A stretch of DNA of 64,000 nt from JAPLHP01 sp963720375. Its GTDB lineage: Bacteria > Chloroflexota > Dehalococcoidia > UBA2247 > RBG-13-53-26. The translations under genes were made by a program, and so were the position numbers. This document shows positions 53,769-62,812 of the stretch, one piece after another. The stretch's first letter is position 1; every line of letters starts with the position of its first letter. Location: positions 1-64,000 of the forward strand of contig CAVRFM010000012.1 of the NCBI GenBank assembly GCA_963720375.1, in the 5' to 3' direction. The notes below the pieces were generated by a model. The model saw nothing but the letters and a program-made list of their open reading frames with translations. It searched no databases and had not been told where the DNA came from.

Positions 53769-53844
53769 TGGCAGGGGCGGCAGGACTCGAACCCGCGACC
53801 GGCGGTTTTGGAGACCGCTGCTCTACCAACTGAGCTACACCCCT
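53769..53844 (-). tRNA. tRNA-Trp (CCA)
   Basis: Acceptor AGGGGTG, D arm GCTC/GAGC, anticodon loop CTCCAAA (CCA), T loop TTCGAGT; terminal CCA encoded. Confidence 0.95.
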
Positions 53845-53861
53845 GTATCCACTTTTTAAAA

Positions 53862-53935
53862 TACCCCTGGGGCGATTCGAACGCCCGACAAACGGTTTAG
53901 GAAACCGCTGCTCTATCCTTCTGAGCTACAGGGGC
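53862..53935 (-). tRNA. tRNA-Arg (CCT)
   Basis: Acceptor GCCCCTG pairs with CAGGGGT (one G-T), anticodon loop TTCCTAA (CCT), T arm GGGCG-TTCGAAT-CGCCC. CCA not encoded. Confidence 0.93.
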
Positions 53936-53938
53936 ATA

Positions 53939-54011
53939 TGGAGATAGGGGGATTCGAACCCCCGACCTCTGCGATGCGAACGCAGCGCTCTCCCGATTGA
54001 GCTATATCCCC
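53939..54011 (-). tRNA. tRNA-Ala (CGC)
   Basis: Acceptor GGGGATA/TATCTCC, anticodon loop TTCGCAT (CGC), T arm GGGGG-TTCGAAT-CCCCC. CCA not encoded. Confidence 0.93.
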
Positions 54012-54231
54012 TAAATTCGATCAGATTATGGAAAACTATGGTTCTCAGCAAGTCCGATTTTAAGGGCTATGTGCTTCCTGTGTCAAGGGAATCACGTGTG
54101 TTGTCCGGCATAACCACAGTCACGGCTACCCTTTGCTACCAGCAGTCTTCATATGGTAATATTTCGCCGAGTGTCTTGTGTACGGTGGGTTATATAGCAC
54201 AGATCCCCATCGTCATTGCCAGCGAGGGAAG

Positions 54232-55596
54232 ATGAAAACGTCTCACGGATCGATACCGCTGAATTGCATGGACAGGGTGGTCCTGGCTTATCACGAGGTA
54301 AACGAGCCTTATCTTATTCATGCCTTCCTGGACCTCGAGGGCGAAATTGACCCGTCCAGATTGAACCAGGCCATCATGTCCGCCCAGATGGCCTACCCTG
54401 TAATGAGGACGGTCCTGCGGGGCAAATACCTCAGGATTGACCGCGAAGTGCAGGAGGACCTCGGGAACGGCGTCCTCACCGTGCAGAGTCTGGCTCAGAT
54501 CCCGGATTCGGACTACGACAGATATCTGTTTGAATGGATGAACAAGCCCCTGGATCTGAGGAAGGAATTTCCTTTCCGGGCGCTTCTGTTGAGTAAGAAT
54601 GGGACTCAATCCACCCTGGTTTTCACCTTCCATCATTCCGCAGCGGATGGGCTCCGCGCCGTCTTCTTCATAAGGAAGATCATCGAGTACTACAACAATG
54701 AGGTTCCCAGCGATTATAAGCCGCCGGAGGATATCCGCCTGTCACGTAAGGGGGATGCCCTGTTTGAATTCGCCCAGAGCCAGAGGGCCAGGGTAAAGAA
54801 TTACTATAGTAAGATGATCTACGATATCGTCTACCGCCTTTTTCTGGCGGCTATTCCTTTCCCCTCAAGGGTCTTCCATGACAAGAAGGGAAACTCAAGG
54901 GAGACTTTCTTCTGCAACAGGGTCATCGGTACCGAGGAGCTGAAGCAGATCGAAGCCAAAGCGACATCGGCCGGTGTTGAGGTGAACGACATACTTCTGG
55001 CATCCTGTTATCGGATAGTGGACAAATGGAACCGGATGCATGGAAAGGCCAGCAACAAGGTGCGGGTGATGTGCATCGTGAACATCAGCCCTAAGGGGTT
55101 TCGCCAGGTTGTCTCAAATCAGATGTCCTGGGTTTCGCCAACCACCTGGCCTGCGGACAGGGCGGATCAGGCCAAGCTGCTGAAGAAATTGAGATCGTAT
55201 ACTCTATCTGCGGCCATGAACAGGAGGGCATTCTCGCTGATTTACTTCTGGTATTTTCTTACCCGACTGCCGCCGGTGGCCTACCGGCAGATTTTCAGGC
55301 TCCTGGTTTTCCTGCAGACACATGTTGATTGTCCTTTCATGACCAATATCGGTGTCGTCTGGCCCAAGATGGGCTCTGAGGAGCCGGCGGTCACTCATAT
55401 AGGCAATGCCAGGATAATCAATCTGACCGGTTCGCCGCCAGTGATGAGTCCGTGGAGATTGAGCTTCGGCATCAGCACCTACAACAGGACTCTGAATATC
55501 TCTTTGACCTACAGGCCGTCCGTGTTCTCCAGAGAAAAGGTGCAGGAGTTTCTGAATCTGTATGTCGAAGAGGTGATGAACTACCAGGTTGGCTAA
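54232..55596 (+). CDS. Condensation-domain/acyltransferase family protein
   Basis: 454 aa. The catalytic HHSAADG (HHxxxDG) lies near residue 135; the order of blocks (LDLEGEIDPSRLNQAIMSAQMAYPVMRT, then DIxLASCYRIVDKWNR, then a C-terminal SFGISTYNRTLNISLTYRPSVF) is that of NRPS condensation or wax-ester-synthase/acyl-CoA:alcohol acyltransferase proteins. It ends 38 bp from the convergent fab-like operon. Probably transfers the acyl chain made by that operon to an alcohol, amine or glycerol acceptor (inference). ATG 54232 follows CGAGGGAAG. Confidence 0.82.
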   Translation: MKTSHGSIPLNCMDRVVLAYHEVNEPYLIHAFLDLEGEIDPSRLNQAIMSAQMAYPVMRTVLRGKYLRIDREVQEDLGNGVLTVQSLAQIPDSDYDRYLFEWMNKPLDLRKEFPFRALLLSKNGTQSTLVFTFHHSAADGLRAVFFIRKIIEYYNNEVPSDYKPPEDIRLSRKGDALFEFAQSQRARVKNYYSKMIYDIVYRLFLAAIPFPSRVFHDKKGNSRETFFCNRVIGTEELKQIEAKATSAGVEVNDILLASCYRIVDKWNRMHGKASNKVRVMCIVNISPKGFRQVVSNQMSWVSPTTWPADRADQAKLLKKLRSYTLSAAMNRRAFSLIYFWYFLTRLPPVAYRQIFRLLVFLQTHVDCPFMTNIGVVWPKMGSEEPAVTHIGNARIINLTGSPPVMSPWRLSFGISTYNRTLNISLTYRPSVFSREKVQEFLNLYVEEVMNYQVG

Positions 55597-55634
55597 GGGG
55601 TAGTAAGCGGATCGTCGGCGGCTGCACTTCTCAG

Positions 55635-56222
55635 CTAGGATAGCGGTGCCTTGAGAACTTCCGGGGTTATCCAATTAACTTCATTGTTGTCTTTGAGCAC
55701 TGAAACGATATGGCCGTTGTAGTGCAACTGCTCTACCTCATGGGAACGATCCTGGTAGTACAGGAAAATGTGGGTCTTATCCGGCACCGAGCGTACTTGG
55801 CATGATTTCAGTCCGGCGAGGCCGGTGCCGGCAGCCTTGACCACCGCCTCCTTGGCGGTCCAGCAGCGGTACAGTGCCTCCCACGATTTACCGCCGCAAA
55901 GTTTCCATTCCTCCTCACTGGCCACGTAGTTGAAGATGGGACTGCTGCGGGGCTTTACTTCCTCGATGTCGATCCCGATCCTGCTATTGCTGATGACTGC
56001 GGCCACGTATTTAGGTTTGTGGGAAACGGACCAGTAGTAACCGCCGGATGGCAGGGGGACATCATCCTTGTCCTTGGCAAGCTCGCCAAGTATGACACCA
56101 GCCTTATCGGCACTCAATTTCAGTGCATGTCTGGCGCATTTGCTGAGGAGAACTACCTTCTGTCTGCCAATGAGTCCTTCCACGTTTTCGGTGGTCGGCA
56201 GAACTACGGGAAAGAGGGTCAT
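55635..56222 (-). CDS. 4'-phosphopantetheinyl transferase
   Basis: 195 aa Sfp/AcpS-type enzyme. RIGIDIEEVKPRS (magnesium-binding Asp) and WTAKEAVVKAAGTGL near residue 118 are the PPTase motifs; WSVSHKPKY matches the substrate-binding SxSH box. It activates the operon's acyl carrier protein by attaching phosphopantetheine. Last gene of the operon, 6 bp after the FabI-like gene. Confidence 0.9.
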   Translation of the reverse strand: MTLFPVVLPTTENVEGLIGRQKVVLLSKCARHALKLSADKAGVILGELAKDKDDVPLPSGGYYWSVSHKPKYVAAVISNSRIGIDIEEVKPRSSPIFNYVASEEEWKLCGGKSWEALYRCWTAKEAVVKAAGTGLAGLKSCQVRSVPDKTHIFLYYQDRSHEVEQLHYNGHIVSVLKDNNEVNWITPEVLKAPLS

Positions 56223-56228
56223 GGGGCG

Positions 56229-57032
56229 CTACCCCGGCCTCAATGTCTTCTTGACGATATCCTTGTCGAAGGCGTTGACCGACATACCACCGTCTACAAT
56301 AATGCCCTGGGCATTGATGCCGCTGGATCGCTCGCTCAGAAGGAAGGCGACTGTGTTGGCCACCTCTTTGGTATCCAGGGCTTTCTTGCGCAGGGCCAAC
56401 TGCTCTGCGAAGAGGTAGTAGTCAATGTAGCCCGGTATCCCTGCTGAGGCAGATGTTTTCAGGAGTCCGGGGTTTACCGAATTGAACCGCACCTGAGAGA
56501 AGGCGCTGAAGGACTTGGCCAGAAAGCAGATGGTGGAATCCAGCGCTGCCTTCACCGGTGCCATAAAGCCATAGGTCTCCACTGCCATTCTGGTTGTTGA
56601 TATGGATATGGCAACCACGGAGGCCTTTTCGTCGAGCAGGTTCTTGAAGGTATTGGCAATGCTGATCAGAGAATAGCAGGAGATATCAACGGACTGGAGG
56701 AAGTCCTTTTTCCTTGTTTCATGGAATGGCTTTATGCCGCCTTCGTAGTTGGCGAAGGCGATGGAGTGAACAATCCCGTGAATCTTGGGATATTTCTTTG
56801 AAATGTCGTCAGCCAGCTTGGTGATTTCCTCTTCCCTTTCTACGTCACACGTGTAGATGGTAGCATCAGGAAGAATCTTGGATACGCTTTCTTTCCTCTC
56901 CGGAGAACGGACGACATAGACGACCTCTGCCTTTGCCTCAGATAGAACCTGACCCACGAAATAGGCCACGCTCTTCTTGTTGGCTACACCAAAGACGAGG
57001 ATAGTTTTGTTCTCAAGTCCCAGGAAGTCCAT
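56229..57032 (-). CDS. Enoyl-ACP reductase-like SDR (FabI-like)
   Basis: 267 aa. FGVANKKSVAYFVGQVLSEAKAEV at the N-terminus is the FabI nucleotide motif (GVANxxSIA). Catalytic Y-x6-K is Y-GFMAPV-K near 155-162; the LKTSASAGIPGYIDY and GINAQGIIVDGGMSV ends fit. It would reduce the trans-2 double bond of the growing acyl-ACP with NAD(P)H. The gene precedes the PPTase. Confidence 0.85.
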   Translation of the reverse strand: MDFLGLENKTILVFGVANKKSVAYFVGQVLSEAKAEVVYVVRSPERKESVSKILPDATIYTCDVEREEEITKLADDISKKYPKIHGIVHSIAFANYEGGIKPFHETRKKDFLQSVDISCYSLISIANTFKNLLDEKASVVAISISTTRMAVETYGFMAPVKAALDSTICFLAKSFSAFSQVRFNSVNPGLLKTSASAGIPGYIDYYLFAEQLALRKKALDTKEVANTVAFLLSERSSGINAQGIIVDGGMSVNAFDKDIVKKTLRPG

Positions 57033-57042
57033 GCGTTACCCC

Positions 57043-57462
57043 CTATTTATTGGCTAAGGTGACGGCGAATTCCACCGTGGCCGCAGTTCTTCCATCGACT
57101 GAGGCCTTGCCCTTCAAGAAATAAGCACTGCTCACCTTCTCCACCACTTCGGCTTCCAGCTCCAGGGTGTCGCCGGGCTTGACCATGATCTTTAATCTGG
57201 CATTATTGATCCGGACCAGGACCGGAATGCCATCATCGATCTGGCCGATGATTCTTGATAGCAGAATCGCGCCTGATTGGAAGATGGCCTCGCAGACAAG
57301 AACCCCAGGCATGATCGGGTTGCCTGGGTAATGCCCCTTGAAGTACTCCTCCTGCGGATTTACCTTTCTTGTGGCTTTGATCTTTGTATCGGTGATCTCT
57401 ATGATCTTATCGACAAACAGGAACGGCGGGCGGTGGGGTATAGCCTTCAAAATCTCTTCCAT
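57043..57462 (-). CDS. fabZ: 3-hydroxyacyl-ACP dehydratase
   Basis: 139 aa hot-dog fold. The FabZ active-site GHYPGNPIMPGVLVCEA supplies H44 and E58. It dehydrates 3-hydroxyacyl-ACP to the 2-enoyl form. It starts one base after the FabG stop (TAG A ATG), with GGAGGA of its ribosome site inside the fabG end, so the two are translationally coupled. Confidence 0.92.
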   Translation of the reverse strand: MEEILKAIPHRPPFLFVDKIIEITDTKIKATRKVNPQEEYFKGHYPGNPIMPGVLVCEAIFQSGAILLSRIIGQIDDGIPVLVRINNARLKIMVKPGDTLELEAEVVEKVSSAYFLKGKASVDGRTAATVEFAVTLANK

Positions 57463-57463
57463 T

Positions 57464-58204
57464 CTATAGTCCTCCGGTCACTTCCAGGACAGCACCATTA
57501 ACGTACGATGCCTCTCTGGAAGCCAGGAAAAGGACGCAGGCCGCCACCTCTTCAGTCTTGCCTAACCTCTTCATCGGAATCTGGGATAGGTATGACTCCC
57601 GCAATTTGTCCGAAAGATCCTCAATGAATTCGGTGGCGATAAAGCCCGGAGAAACGCAATTGACCGTAATGCCTCTGGTGGCAACCTCTTTGGCCAGCGA
57701 CCGGATCAATCCCACTTGCCCAGCCTTGGAGGCGGCGTAGTTCGACTGGCCTTCCCATCCAAATCTCCCCATTGGAGAGGTGATGACGATAACCCGCCCG
57801 TATCGTTTTCGCATCAGGGACATGACGGCGAATTTGCACATGAAGAAGGTGCCGGTGAGGTTCACGTCCAGTACGCTCCGCCAGTCTGTCTCCTTCATCA
57901 TTCCAAGCACGGAATCCTTTCTGATGCCGGCGTTGTTTATCAGGACTTCAAAGCTCCCGTATTTGCTATCCACATACTTGTAGAACTTCTCTACCTCCTC
58001 GTGTTTGGCTACATCAAATCTCTGCATATCGATCCTGTCGGCGAACTGGATATTGTCCTTATGAAATTGCGCTGCTGTAGCCTCATTCGAGGTATAGGTG
58101 CTGATAACTCGGGCACCTGCCTTCAAGAAGGCCTCTGCAATGGATCTGCCGATTCCTCTGGTACCGCCGGTGACGATGACAGTCTGTCCTTCAAAGTTAA
58201 ACAT
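57464..58204 (-). CDS. fabG: 3-oxoacyl-ACP reductase-like SDR
   Basis: 246 aa classical SDR. TGGTRGIGR at residues 12-20, NNAG near 90, YAASKAGQVG (Y-x3-K) near 154 and VNCVSPGFIATEF near 182 are typical FabG. It reduces 3-oxoacyl-ACP to 3-hydroxyacyl-ACP. GGGAGG precedes ATG. Position in the operon between the CrtI-like and FabZ genes supports the assignment. Confidence 0.9.
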   Translation of the reverse strand: MFNFEGQTVIVTGGTRGIGRSIAEAFLKAGARVISTYTSNEATAAQFHKDNIQFADRIDMQRFDVAKHEEVEKFYKYVDSKYGSFEVLINNAGIRKDSVLGMMKETDWRSVLDVNLTGTFFMCKFAVMSLMRKRYGRVIVITSPMGRFGWEGQSNYAASKAGQVGLIRSLAKEVATRGITVNCVSPGFIATEFIEDLSDKLRESYLSQIPMKRLGKTEEVAACVLFLASREASYVNGAVLEVTGGL

Positions 58205-58228
58205 CTCTTGCCTCCCAAAAGGGCCTGA

Positions 58229-59638
58229 TCATGATCTCAGGTATTTGTCCACGTTATTAGTTACAATCACACCGTAGTTGGCTGCCCCCAGCCATCCTGA
58301 CATGATAATCCCTACTGATCCGGTATGGAAGAGTCCCCGGATCTGTTCAGGCAGTCCCATACTGATCTTCAACCCTTCAAATTTTGTGCCGAAGGAGGTA
58401 CCGTTGGGATGAAGGGTATATCTCTCGAAGGTCTTCGGAGTGGCTGCCTCCAGATAGTCGATCTTGTCCCGGACTCCGGGGACATACTTTCCCAGAGCAT
58501 CGACCGTTGACTCGATCAACTCCTTTTTGGACGCGTGGTATTCCTCAGGGGAAAGATGTGCCCAGTCCTCATAATTGGCATTTGTAGAGGCGACAATGGA
58601 ATACATGTCATGGCCGGGCCTGGTCTGAGGGTAATAAAAGGAATAGGTCCGGCTGGTGATATTCCTGCTGCGTAGTTTCACTGAGTCGAATTTGTCTGCC
58701 ATCGAGGTGAAGTAGAGGTCTCCCACATAATCAATGCTCTGGCCTTTCTTGATGCCCATGTAAACCTGGCAACTGCTGTTATTGATGCGCACCTTGCTGC
58801 TTTCCTCGGCGAAGCTGCTGTCAAAATGCTCATCACCTACAAGCTTGTGAACAGTTGATTTCACATTGGCATTGGAGACTACTGCTCTGGCTTTGATCAT
58901 CTTTCCGTTTGCTATAACCCCTGTTACCCTTCTGTCCTCAATGATAATCTTCTCTGCCAGGCTGTTGGTGCGGATGTCAACACCGTTCTTTACCAGCTCG
59001 GCCTGCATCATGGAGATAATCTTGTCCGTCCCGCCCTGAAAGGTGTAAACACCTTTGCTCATGAAGTTGGAGAAAACGATGCCGTAGCTTATCGCCGGAT
59101 CATCGAGGGTTGAGCCGTTGGCATAGGTGATTGGCTCCATCAGTAAACGGACCACGTCATCCCGCCCCGGGAAGAACTTCTCGAAAAGCTCCCTTGTCGT
59201 CATTCGCTGGTCATCGTAGAAATTCATTCCCCTGGCGGTGTTGAAGAATGATTCTATAGACTCTCCGGGGACCTTGAATTTTTCCTTTAGAATTCGTGTG
59301 AAGTCCTCCCTGTCGAAAGTGGTGGTTAGAGAGAACTGTGGGTTATCAAATCGGATCTCCTTTAGTTGGACGATGGAGTCCGCGATCTCGCGGTTCCAGT
59401 ATTTGCGGCAGGTCTTGATCATGCCGACGGGAAATCCGTGCAGGGAGATATCGAAGATATGCCCGCCTTTTCTGTGGAACCATGTAGCCAGGCCACCCAG
59501 CTTGTGGTGGTGCTCCAGGAGCAGTATGGAATACCCGTTCCTGGCCAGCATGTTGGCTGCTGTTAGACCGCCCAGGCCGCTGCCGATGACGATGACATCA
59601 TATTGTGGTTTTGTGCCCTCTAACCAATCGTGAGCCAT
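58229..59638 (-). CDS. CrtI-like phytoene desaturase family flavoprotein 1
   Basis: 469 aa. VIGSGLGGLTAANMLARNGYSILLLEHHHKLGGLATWFHRKGGHIFDISLHG is the CrtI/CrtISO dinucleotide motif plus signature. C-terminal GLFHTGSVGIIMSGWLGAANYGVIVTNNV is the FAD-binding end. Carotenoid enzymes in this family add or isomerise double bonds; no phytoene synthase gene is present, so an acyl-ACP or polyene substrate is more likely (inference). It overlaps neither neighbour and lies 32 bp after the second CrtI-like gene. Confidence 0.85.
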   Translation of the reverse strand: MAHDWLEGTKPQYDVIVIGSGLGGLTAANMLARNGYSILLLEHHHKLGGLATWFHRKGGHIFDISLHGFPVGMIKTCRKYWNREIADSIVQLKEIRFDNPQFSLTTTFDREDFTRILKEKFKVPGESIESFFNTARGMNFYDDQRMTTRELFEKFFPGRDDVVRLLMEPITYANGSTLDDPAISYGIVFSNFMSKGVYTFQGGTDKIISMMQAELVKNGVDIRTNSLAEKIIIEDRRVTGVIANGKMIKARAVVSNANVKSTVHKLVGDEHFDSSFAEESSKVRINNSSCQVYMGIKKGQSIDYVGDLYFTSMADKFDSVKLRSRNITSRTYSFYYPQTRPGHDMYSIVASTNANYEDWAHLSPEEYHASKKELIESTVDALGKYVPGVRDKIDYLEAATPKTFERYTLHPNGTSFGTKFEGLKISMGLPEQIRGLFHTGSVGIIMSGWLGAANYGVIVTNNVDKYLRS

Positions 59639-59670
59639 TGTCTCTTTTCCTTATATTTCGATTTTGGCAG

Positions 59671-61053
59671 TTAATTCATCAGCAGGTGAAGATTTGCCAT
59701 TGAGATGCCGCTGAGCATAGCTCCAACGATCCCCAGGAACCCTTGGTCTGTGCCGCAGATGAAAAGGTTTTCCAGATGTGTCCTGCCGTTTCTAACCTTC
59801 TGGGGTGAACCGTATACTGCTCCGTTCAGATGCCCTGTGAATTTGTAGATAGTCCTGGGAGTGAACACATCGGTAAACACAATTGAATCCCGAAAATCAG
59901 GAGTAATCGTCACTGTTGCTTCCAGGGCCGCCTTGAGGCAGGCCTCCTTTTGTGACCCATATTCCTCTTCAGTCAGAGTATTCCAGCGGTCAAAATTGGC
60001 CATGTTGGTGATCCTGATTATACCTTCAGGCAGCGGGGTAGCGAACTGGAAATTGTTGGGGCAACAGATCACTCCGCTGGAAACATCAATCGGTTCTGCA
60101 GGTCTTTGGTAGACAAATCGGTTCGAATTGTTGAAGAAGATGATGGTGGTATCCAGCCCCAGATCAGATGGCTGCTTATCCAGAACCAGAATTGACTCCA
60201 TGAAGGAGAGTCGACCTGTCTCATGTTTGGGCTCAGTGGGATCGTGGTTGGATAAGAGACTCATGGTTTCGACATAACCGGCTGAGGACAGCACTCTACC
60301 TGCTGTCAGAACCTCACCGTTATCGAGCAGGAGCGATTCTACCTTACTGCCGGATACCTTTATGCGTTGTACTCCGCATCTCACCCTCAATTCACCGCCA
60401 CAAGCCTTGTATTTTCTCACCAGCAGATCCAGGATGTGACGTACCCCGTCTCTCGGCCTGGCAAACCCTTCGCAGTAAATGCTTTTGAACATGATGACAA
60501 ACTGTGCAAAGTCCATATCCCTTTCCAGCGCGTTGCCGTAGTACATAAGCGGACAGAGCAGCATATCTGTGAGCACCGGATCGGAGATAATACTACTCAC
60601 AACCTGGCGGGCGGAAATAGGTTTTGCATCGAGCGCCAGTTCGTTATACCCGTAGATAGTCTTCAGTAACTTCTGGAAGTTGTCGGCCTGAGCCGGGAAC
60701 TTTTCGACTACCTCCTGAACAAAGAAGTTGAGGTCATTGTTGAACCGCAATGTTTTCTCCGGGAACCTGACGGCTGACATGTGTTGCTGACACAAATCAA
60801 GGTCCTCAAATTTCAGCCTGAGCTGCCGCAGCAGCTTTGGCAACGGCGCTAACTTGACACTCTTGGAAACATAGTTGGTCATGGCATGAAGACCCACATC
60901 AAACCTGTATCCGCCGCGGTCGTAGAACGAGTTTAACCCCCCGACACGGTAGTGTTTTTCAAGGATGCAGACCTTCTTGTCGAAGTAGGCCAGCCTGATA
61001 CCTGCGGCGAGGCCAGACATTCCTGCACCGATAATCAAAACGTCATAATCCAC
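59671..61053 (-). CDS. CrtI-like phytoene desaturase family flavoprotein 2
   Basis: 460 aa. VLIIGAGMSGLAAGIRLAYFDKKVCILEKHYRVGGLNSFYDRGGYRFDVGLHA at the N-terminus and FICGTDQGFLGIVGAMLSGISMANLHLL at the C-terminus bind FAD. It is a diverged paralog of the next gene, and two CrtI-like proteins in one operon fit a heteromer or sequential desaturations. Start GTG 61053 lacks a clear Shine-Dalgarno. Confidence 0.83.
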   Translation of the reverse strand: MDYDVLIIGAGMSGLAAGIRLAYFDKKVCILEKHYRVGGLNSFYDRGGYRFDVGLHAMTNYVSKSVKLAPLPKLLRQLRLKFEDLDLCQQHMSAVRFPEKTLRFNNDLNFFVQEVVEKFPAQADNFQKLLKTIYGYNELALDAKPISARQVVSSIISDPVLTDMLLCPLMYYGNALERDMDFAQFVIMFKSIYCEGFARPRDGVRHILDLLVRKYKACGGELRVRCGVQRIKVSGSKVESLLLDNGEVLTAGRVLSSAGYVETMSLLSNHDPTEPKHETGRLSFMESILVLDKQPSDLGLDTTIIFFNNSNRFVYQRPAEPIDVSSGVICCPNNFQFATPLPEGIIRITNMANFDRWNTLTEEEYGSQKEACLKAALEATVTITPDFRDSIVFTDVFTPRTIYKFTGHLNGAVYGSPQKVRNGRTHLENLFICGTDQGFLGIVGAMLSGISMANLHLLMN

Positions 61054-61156
61054 GGTTGATACAATGTGATCGGTGCCGCTATTTCACCGATACAATGGTG
61101 TGCCTGGGCTTTGGCAGTTCAAGAGATAATGCTCAAGTTTCTCTATGCTTGTCTGG

Positions 61157-61408
61157 CTACAGATGTGCCATATGCGGTACGAGGTAGGCTACTGCACCAT
61201 CTAACGTAGCTAGTTTAATATAATCATCTTCTGGAACTTCAATGCCGTAGCGTTTTCGCAGTTCCATTATTATATCCAGGAAGTCCATGGAATCCATCTC
61301 TACCTGGTCACGAATGCGGACATCGCCTTTCAGATTGCTTAGATCTTCATCCGGCACTATCTGGGCGATCACTTCCAGAATGACGGCCCTGATCTGATCC
61401 TTAGTCAT
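61157..61408 (-). CDS. Acyl carrier protein
   Basis: 83 aa. The phosphopantetheine attachment serine is S40 in MDSMDF; helices II and III follow (LDIIMELRKRYGIEVPEDD). It is dedicated to this operon rather than the housekeeping ACP (DSMDF instead of DSLD). ATG 61408 follows GGGAGGACAC. Confidence 0.9.
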   Translation of the reverse strand: MTKDQIRAVILEVIAQIVPDEDLSNLKGDVRIRDQVEMDSMDFLDIIMELRKRYGIEVPEDDYIKLATLDGAVAYLVPHMAHL

Positions 61409-61444
61409 GTGTCCTCCCATCTAGAACAGCTATTCGGCCGTGTG

Positions 61445-62684
61445 TCATGCGCCGAATCTCTTTACAATAACAACCGAGTTGATACCCAGCATACCGAAGG
61501 AATTATTCATGATGTAATCGACCTTGTCAACCTTTATGGGTTTGTTAATCACGAGGTTCTGAATGGCACATTGAGGGTCCAGGTTGTCTATGTTTATGGT
61601 GGAGTGAACCATGCGATCATTGAAAGAAGGTAAATTCCCCGCCAGTTCCAGGGCACCAGCGGCACCCATGGTGTGGCCTATGAAGCTCTTGGTGTTATTC
61701 GCATAGGTATGTGAGGCGTTGTTGAAGACATCCCTGATTGCCTGACACTCCTGTAGATCGCCCTGTTGAGTCCCTGTGGCGTGAGTGCTGATGATATCGA
61801 TATCACTGGCAGAGAGCCCAGCCTTTTTCAATGCCAGCTTCATACACTCGGCTTGCCTTTGTGCGTTGGGGAGAATGAAATCGAGGGCATCCGAGTTTAT
61901 GGCATAACCAACGATCTCGCCGTAGATTCTGGCCGATCTCTTCAGGGCGTCGCTCAGCCTCTCCAGAACACAGACACAGCCGCCTTCCGAGACAACGATG
62001 CCGTTTCTGTCCCTGTCAAAGGGGCGGCATGCTTTGCTGGGGATCAGGATGAGAGGCCAGAGCACCCTCATTCTTGAAGCTGGCGAATACGCCGAAGGTA
62101 TGAATGCTCTCCGAGACTCCGCCCGCCAGGGCCAGGTCCACCTCATCGAGCAGCAGCATTTGGAGACCATGTATGAGGCCTATGTTGCCGGCGGCACAGG
62201 CGGCGCCCAATGTGTAGTGTGGTCCGGTAATTCCCATGTTCAAGGTAATTTCGCCGGCTGGGTTGTTGGCCACTGTCCTTGGATTATGATGATGCGACCA
62301 GTATTTGACGTCGTAGTCATATTGCTTGATGGCGTATATCTCGTTCTCGGTCTCTACGTTGCCATGCTCGGTAATCCCAAGGTATACGCCGATTCTGGAT
62401 TTATCGAGTTGAGTGAAGTTCAGTCCTGAATCAGCGATTGCCTCCTGGGCACAGTAGATGGCAATTGATCCTGCTCGTGTTCCGCGGCGCAGTTCCTTCT
62501 TCTTTTGATACTTTAGCGGGTCGAAGTTACAAACGCCTGCCAGCACCTCACCCATGTAATGGGTTTCGATTTTCCCTACACCGGCTTTGCCTGCGAGCAG
62601 ATTCTGTCGTAATTCTGCCAGGTTATTCCCGTTTGGTGCTGTGAGCCCAATCCCAGTTATTACGATGCGGCGTTCGTCTATCAT
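61445..62684 (-). pseudogene. Beta-ketoacyl-ACP synthase II (FabF-like), frameshifted
   Basis: First frame 62684-62016 contains the catalytic C163 in GAACAAG. At about 62038-62041 a CCCC run (GATCCCCAGC) carries one C too many; in the next frame the protein continues PSKACRPFDRDRNGIVVSEGGCVCVLERL with the two catalytic His in STHATGTQQGD and FIGHTMGAAGALE to the stop at 61445. The restored enzyme is about 413 aa, normal for FabF. It heads the operon and would elongate the acyl chain. Start ATG 62684 has no clear Shine-Dalgarno. Confidence 0.85.
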
Positions 62685-62713
62685 TCGAATCTGAAGATTT
62701 TTCGTTCTTGCTA

Positions 62714-62742
62714 CAGATACCACGTTCAACGCTTATTGTCAA
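62714..62742 (-). promoter_or_regulatory. Promoter of the fab-like operon
   Basis: Minus-strand TTGACA (62737-62742) and TATCTG (62714-62719) at 17-bp spacing, about 30 bp before the FabF start. Confidence 0.55.
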
Positions 62743-62754
62743 ATTGCCGACGCT

Positions 62755-62784
62755 TTGACATTATACTCTATGACGTTCTATCAT
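62755..62784 (+). promoter_or_regulatory. Promoter of the MarC gene
   Basis: TTGACA (62755-62760) and TATCAT (62779-62784), 18-bp spacing, 29 bp before the start codon. It is divergent from the fab-like promoter. Confidence 0.6.
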
Positions 62785-62812
62785 CAATGACTGATTCAAG
62801 GCAGGCTGAAAG

